Source of the DNA: Thalassobacillus sp. CUG 92003
GTDB lineage: Bacteria > Bacillota > Bacilli > Bacillales > Halobacillaceae
Assembly: GCF_013618635.1 (NCBI RefSeq)
Contig: NZ_JABLSJ010000002.1
Location: 124,001-188,000, forward strand
Direction: 5' to 3'
Length of the DNA stretch: 64,000 nt
The first letter of the stretch is position 1. Each line of letters opens with the position of its first letter. Below the pieces are notes generated by a model. That model ran no database searches, had not been told where the DNA came from, and worked only from the letters and a program-made list of their open reading frames with translations. Position numbers and translations under genes: made by a program. Below are positions 61,366-64,000 of this stretch, piece after piece.

Positions 61366-62651
61366 TAGGGGGTCTATTAGTTGGGTTATTCATCATTCTC
61401 ATGATTATCGGCATTCCGATTGCCTTCGTCATTGGGGTTGTAGCGATGGTCGGCATATTGAATATCCCGTATATTCCTACAGTGACCGTACCCGTCCGCA
61501 TGTTGAATGGACTGGATTCGTTTGTGTTGATCGCCGTTCCCCTGTTCATTCTCGCTGCTAATTTAATGAACAAGGGTCAAATCTCGCAAAAGCTGATCGA
61601 CTTTTCGCTTTCTGTGGTTGGTCATATCAGGGGCGGACTCGCTCATGCCAATATCCTCGTCTCCATGCTGTTTGCCGGTGTTTCCGGAGCCTCACAAGCG
61701 GATACAGCAGGCGTCGGTAAAATTTTGATTCCGAATATGAAAAAACAGGGCTATGATACGGAGAATGCGGTCGGCATTACAGCAGCATCGTCTACCATTG
61801 GTGTCGTCATTCCACCGAGTATTCCGATGATCATTTATGCTGGCTTGACCAACGTGTCTGTCGGCGCCTTATTCTTAGTCGGTATCATTCCTGGTATACT
61901 CGTTGGTCTAGGGATGATGGTCGTGGTGTATATGTTCGCTATGAAGCGGGGCTACCCGACGTATCAGCGTGCTTCCTTCAAGAATTTCATGAAGCAGTTT
62001 TTCGATACAATTCCGGCTATGCTGACGCCTGTCATTCTGATCGGCGGAATCATCACAGGCATTTTTACAGCGACAGAAGCCGCTGCTTTCGCTTCATTAT
62101 ATACTGTATTCGTCGCCATGTTTTTCTATAAAACATTGAAACTGAAAGACATACCGAATATATTGGTCGATACGCTGACGCTAAGTTCGTTGTCATTGTT
62201 TGCTTTAGCGGCGGCAAATGCTCTGGGAGAGTTAATGAGTTATTACCAGCTCTCCACATGGGCAGAACAATTCTTTGCCAATAATATCGATAGCAGATGG
62301 GTCTTCATCTTGATCATCATCGCTTTCTTCCTGTTCGTCGGAACATTCATGGATGCGATTCCTGCTATGATTCTCTTTATCCCTGTCATCTTGCCAGTTG
62401 CGATGACATTCGATGTAAGCCCGATCCTGCTCGGCATCATTACCGTCATGACCCTTGCGGTAGGGCTGGTGACGCCGCCGTATGGATTGTGCTTGCTGCT
62501 TGCTGCCAAAATCGGACGCTTATCGATAGAACGATCGTTTGGGGCGGTGCTCCCTTATATTGCTGTGATCATCGTCGTGTTATTTGCGGTCGCATTCTTC
62601 CCGCAGCTGGCTTTCTACCTGCCTGAAAAAATTAATCCGAACCTGTTTTAG
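61362..62651 (+). CDS. dctM: TRAP transporter large permease (DctM family)
   Basis: A 429-residue permease of 12 or so helices with the DctM signatures FAGVSGASQADTAGVGKILIPNMKK (seen at about residues 105-128), PPSIPMIIYA and VTPPYGLCLLLAAKI. It carries the Na+-coupled substrate flux. Translationally coupled to dctQ and followed by a terminator. Confidence 0.95.
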   Translation: MIGGLLVGLFIILMIIGIPIAFVIGVVAMVGILNIPYIPTVTVPVRMLNGLDSFVLIAVPLFILAANLMNKGQISQKLIDFSLSVVGHIRGGLAHANILVSMLFAGVSGASQADTAGVGKILIPNMKKQGYDTENAVGITAASSTIGVVIPPSIPMIIYAGLTNVSVGALFLVGIIPGILVGLGMMVVVYMFAMKRGYPTYQRASFKNFMKQFFDTIPAMLTPVILIGGIITGIFTATEAAAFASLYTVFVAMFFYKTLKLKDIPNILVDTLTLSSLSLFALAAANALGELMSYYQLSTWAEQFFANNIDSRWVFILIIIAFFLFVGTFMDAIPAMILFIPVILPVAMTFDVSPILLGIITVMTLAVGLVTPPYGLCLLLAAKIGRLSIERSFGAVLPYIAVIIVVLFAVAFFPQLAFYLPEKINPNLF

Positions 62652-62664
62652 CGCAGGACCTGAC

Positions 62665-62699
62665 ACCCTTGCTCCTTTATTGGATGCGAGGGTTTTTTA
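62665..62699 (+). terminator. Terminator of the sugar/TRAP cluster
   Basis: ACCCTTGC (62665-62672) / GCGAGGGT (62686-62693) with one G-T pair, followed by TTTTTAT. Confidence 0.8.
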
Positions 62700-62702
62700 T
62701 GT

Positions 62703-62855
62703 TCAGGCTGAATGATCATCTTTCAAAGACTTCTTTAACTCTTCGATAAATCGTTTAACTTCCTTACCACGATAGCCTTCGCCTTTTGATTGAAACGTTT
62801 TCAAAATTTTTTCTAATTGATGGGGATCAATTTTAATTCGGTCATTTTCCTTCAA
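62703..62855 (-). CDS. Small charged protein of unknown function (50 residues)
   Basis: A 50-residue, lysine- and glutamate-rich protein starting with TTG at 62855, 7 bp after GAGGAGGT. It ends 10 bp inside the region beyond the dctM terminator. The composition predicts short amphipathic helices. The longer ATG frame from 62894 contains the ribosome site and is less likely. I do not recognise the family. Confidence 0.6.
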   Translation of the reverse strand: MKENDRIKIDPHQLEKILKTFQSKGEGYRGKEVKRFIEELKKSLKDDHSA

Positions 62856-63013
62856 AAAAAGCACCTCCTCGTAACCTGAATTCTCACTATGCATCCATTA
62901 TGAGTGCAAATCTGCGATTAATCGTGCAAATCAAAGCAATTACCTGATAATAGGTGTGCAAGCACCATGTTTCGACTTCATAAGACGTTGCGTTCTTTAT
63001 TAAGATATTATAA

Positions 63014-63029
63014 GTTCTTTATAAAGAAC
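63014..63029. promoter_or_regulatory. Perfect 16-bp palindrome before the DUF2334 gene
   Basis: GTTCTTTATAAAGAAC is a perfect palindrome 38 bp before the start codon; a half-like copy, GTTCTTTATTAAG, lies just upstream at about 62992. A candidate operator; no regulator is identified. Confidence 0.45.
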
Positions 63030-63067
63030 AAAGGTGTTGGGTTGATTTCAAGCGAGGAGGGAGCAAA

Positions 63068-64000
63068 GTGAAGAATCGTCATGTTAGAAAGGCGTTGCTG
63101 CTGGTATGGGCGAGTCTGTTACTTATGACTATCGGGTACCCTTCGTACGTTCAAGCGAACGAGCCTTCAAAATCGAAAGAAAAAGTGCTTGTGGTGTTTC
63201 CTTCAAAGGATGGGGAATTGAGCGATCGCCAACGTATGCTGGATATGCTGATCGGCCACTTCACAACGGATATTACGTATAAACCGACAGATGATGTAAA
63301 GGAAGAAGATTTAGCGAATGCCACGCACGTTTTTTATGATGGGCATCGCAATGAACAAATACCTGAAGAATTTCGCGCTATGCTCGCATCTTATCCGGGT
63401 ACGTTTGTAGCCATCGGCGATAACGTCCCCAAGCTGGGTGAGCGGATGTCCTTTATTGAATATTTATGCGAAGAAACGATGACGAACATTTGGTTTCATG
63501 AAGATCCGGACAAGCAGTTGAAGCTGGAATCGGAAAGTTTGTGGTTTGCCCATGGCACCGGGGACACTGAAATTCTCATTCAAGCGGAAAACGAAAAACG
63601 AAAATTTCCGCTCATGATCCAAAATGACAACACGTTTTACTTTGGGGCCTTCAGTATTGAAGCACCCGTTTCCACCATTTTAGCGGAAGGACTGCACGCT
63701 GTGTTTGATGCTGGCGATCACGATACGTCACATCCTGGCTATATACGGCTCGAGGACGTTCATCCGCTTGTCGAGCCTGACAAAGTGAAGGCCATCGCAG
63801 ACGTCCTCAAAGAGCGGCAGATTCCTTATATGGTAGCTGTTGTGCCGGTTTATACAAACCCTGAAACAGGAGAAGAGCATCATCTATCAGACTCGCCCGA
63901 GTTGTTGAAAACCTTGAAATACATGCAAAACAATGGCGGCAGTATGGTTCTCCATGGGTACACCCATCAATTTCGCCAAAGCGAAACAGGGGAAGGGTTC
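63068..64000 (+). CDS. DUF2334 (polysaccharide-deacetylase-fold) secreted protein, N-terminal part
   Basis: The first 311 codons of a gene that runs past the window end. A signal peptide (about residues 1-34, ending near VQA) is followed by a region ending in YIRLEDVHPLVEPDKVKAIA and VLHGYTHQ, typical of DUF2334 proteins such as Bacillus YdaL. The first shows the Asp and His positions of deacetylase metal sites. It probably works on an exopolysaccharide or cell-surface polymer. Start GTG at 63068 after GAGGAGGG. Confidence 0.85.
   Translation, partial: MKNRHVRKALLLVWASLLLMTIGYPSYVQANEPSKSKEKVLVVFPSKDGELSDRQRMLDMLIGHFTTDITYKPTDDVKEEDLANATHVFYDGHRNEQIPEEFRAMLASYPGTFVAIGDNVPKLGERMSFIEYLCEETMTNIWFHEDPDKQLKLESESLWFAHGTGDTEILIQAENEKRKFPLMIQNDNTFYFGAFSIEAPVSTILAEGLHAVFDAGDHDTSHPGYIRLEDVHPLVEPDKVKAIADVLKERQIPYMVAVVPVYTNPETGEEHHLSDSPELLKTLKYMQNNGGSMVLHGYTHQFRQSETGEGF

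Noticed and set aside
59760-62651. TeaABC-type TRAP transporter for ectoine
   Set aside because: The ectoine operon lies elsewhere, and the cluster partners here are a sugar kinase, HxlA and HxlB under a LacI regulator, which points to a sugar-type substrate.

Overview
The window reads as chromosomal DNA of a low-to-mid GC Gram-positive of the family Bacillaceae, most likely a halophilic or halotolerant member. The evidence is strong AAGGAGG-type ribosome sites with frequent GTG/TTG starts, Bacillus-type genes (ppaC, yfkAB, yfiB/yfiC-like, PucR, CcpA-type cre sites), and an ectoine/hydroxyectoine catabolic gene set. There are no rRNA or tRNA genes, CRISPR arrays, phage genes or intact insertion sequences. 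The species cannot be named from the sequence.

Layout. 0-4.5 kb: two drug-efflux-type MFS transporters, a Nudix hydrolase and a VOC protein. 4.6-10 kb: a small hydrophobic peptide gene, an AraC-type regulator with a degenerate receiver domain, a BCCT betaine transporter, and a histidine-ammonia-lyase homologue from which the Ala-Ser-Gly triad that forms the MIO cofactor is missing. I read the last two as an ergothioneine (trimethylammonium betaine) uptake and ergothionase unit. 10-20 kb: CopB-type copper ATPase with CsoR-like operators, HAD phosphatase, glutamate dehydrogenase, an acetolactate-synthase-like enzyme with an aldehyde dehydrogenase, and a probable PhoP-controlled alkaline phosphatase. 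20-24.7 kb: an acyl-CoA degradation operon behind a cre site. 24.8-34.8 kb: chemoreceptor, eutB with a PucR regulator, DUF421 protein, Mn-dependent pyrophosphatase, PTS IIA, metallophosphoesterase with nucleotidyltransferase, and intact YfkAB radical SAM protein.

35.2-42.4 kb: a six-gene ectoine operon: eutD/doeA hydrolase, eutC, a gamma-family PLP enzyme, an M20 deacylase, homoserine dehydrogenase and an aldehyde dehydrogenase. No gene for the usual transaminase or the AstE-type DoeB deacetylase is present. 42.8-54 kb: DNA glycosylase, CAP lipoprotein, quinone-reductase-type enzyme, heterodimeric ABC exporter, M15 peptidase, DUF899-VOC fusion, flavin oxidoreductase, Gfo/Idh oxidoreductase and a membrane protein. 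54.7-62.7 kb: a TPR-type protein, then a LacI-controlled cluster of PfkB sugar kinase, HxlA, HxlB and a complete TRAP transporter. The window ends inside a DUF2334 protein gene.

Between genes there is unusual structure. Five intergenic regions carry short motifs repeated at about 21 bp, two DNA turns, in three unrelated motif families. There are also two 114-119 bp imperfect-palindrome elements with a shared core but different, self-complementary ends, a family of three related terminator hairpins, and a nested palindrome in a divergent promoter region. The main candidates for under-described biology are the MIO-less lyase/BCCT unit, the transaminase-free ectoine operon, the kinase-Hxl-TRAP cluster and the 21-bp phased intergenic arrays.
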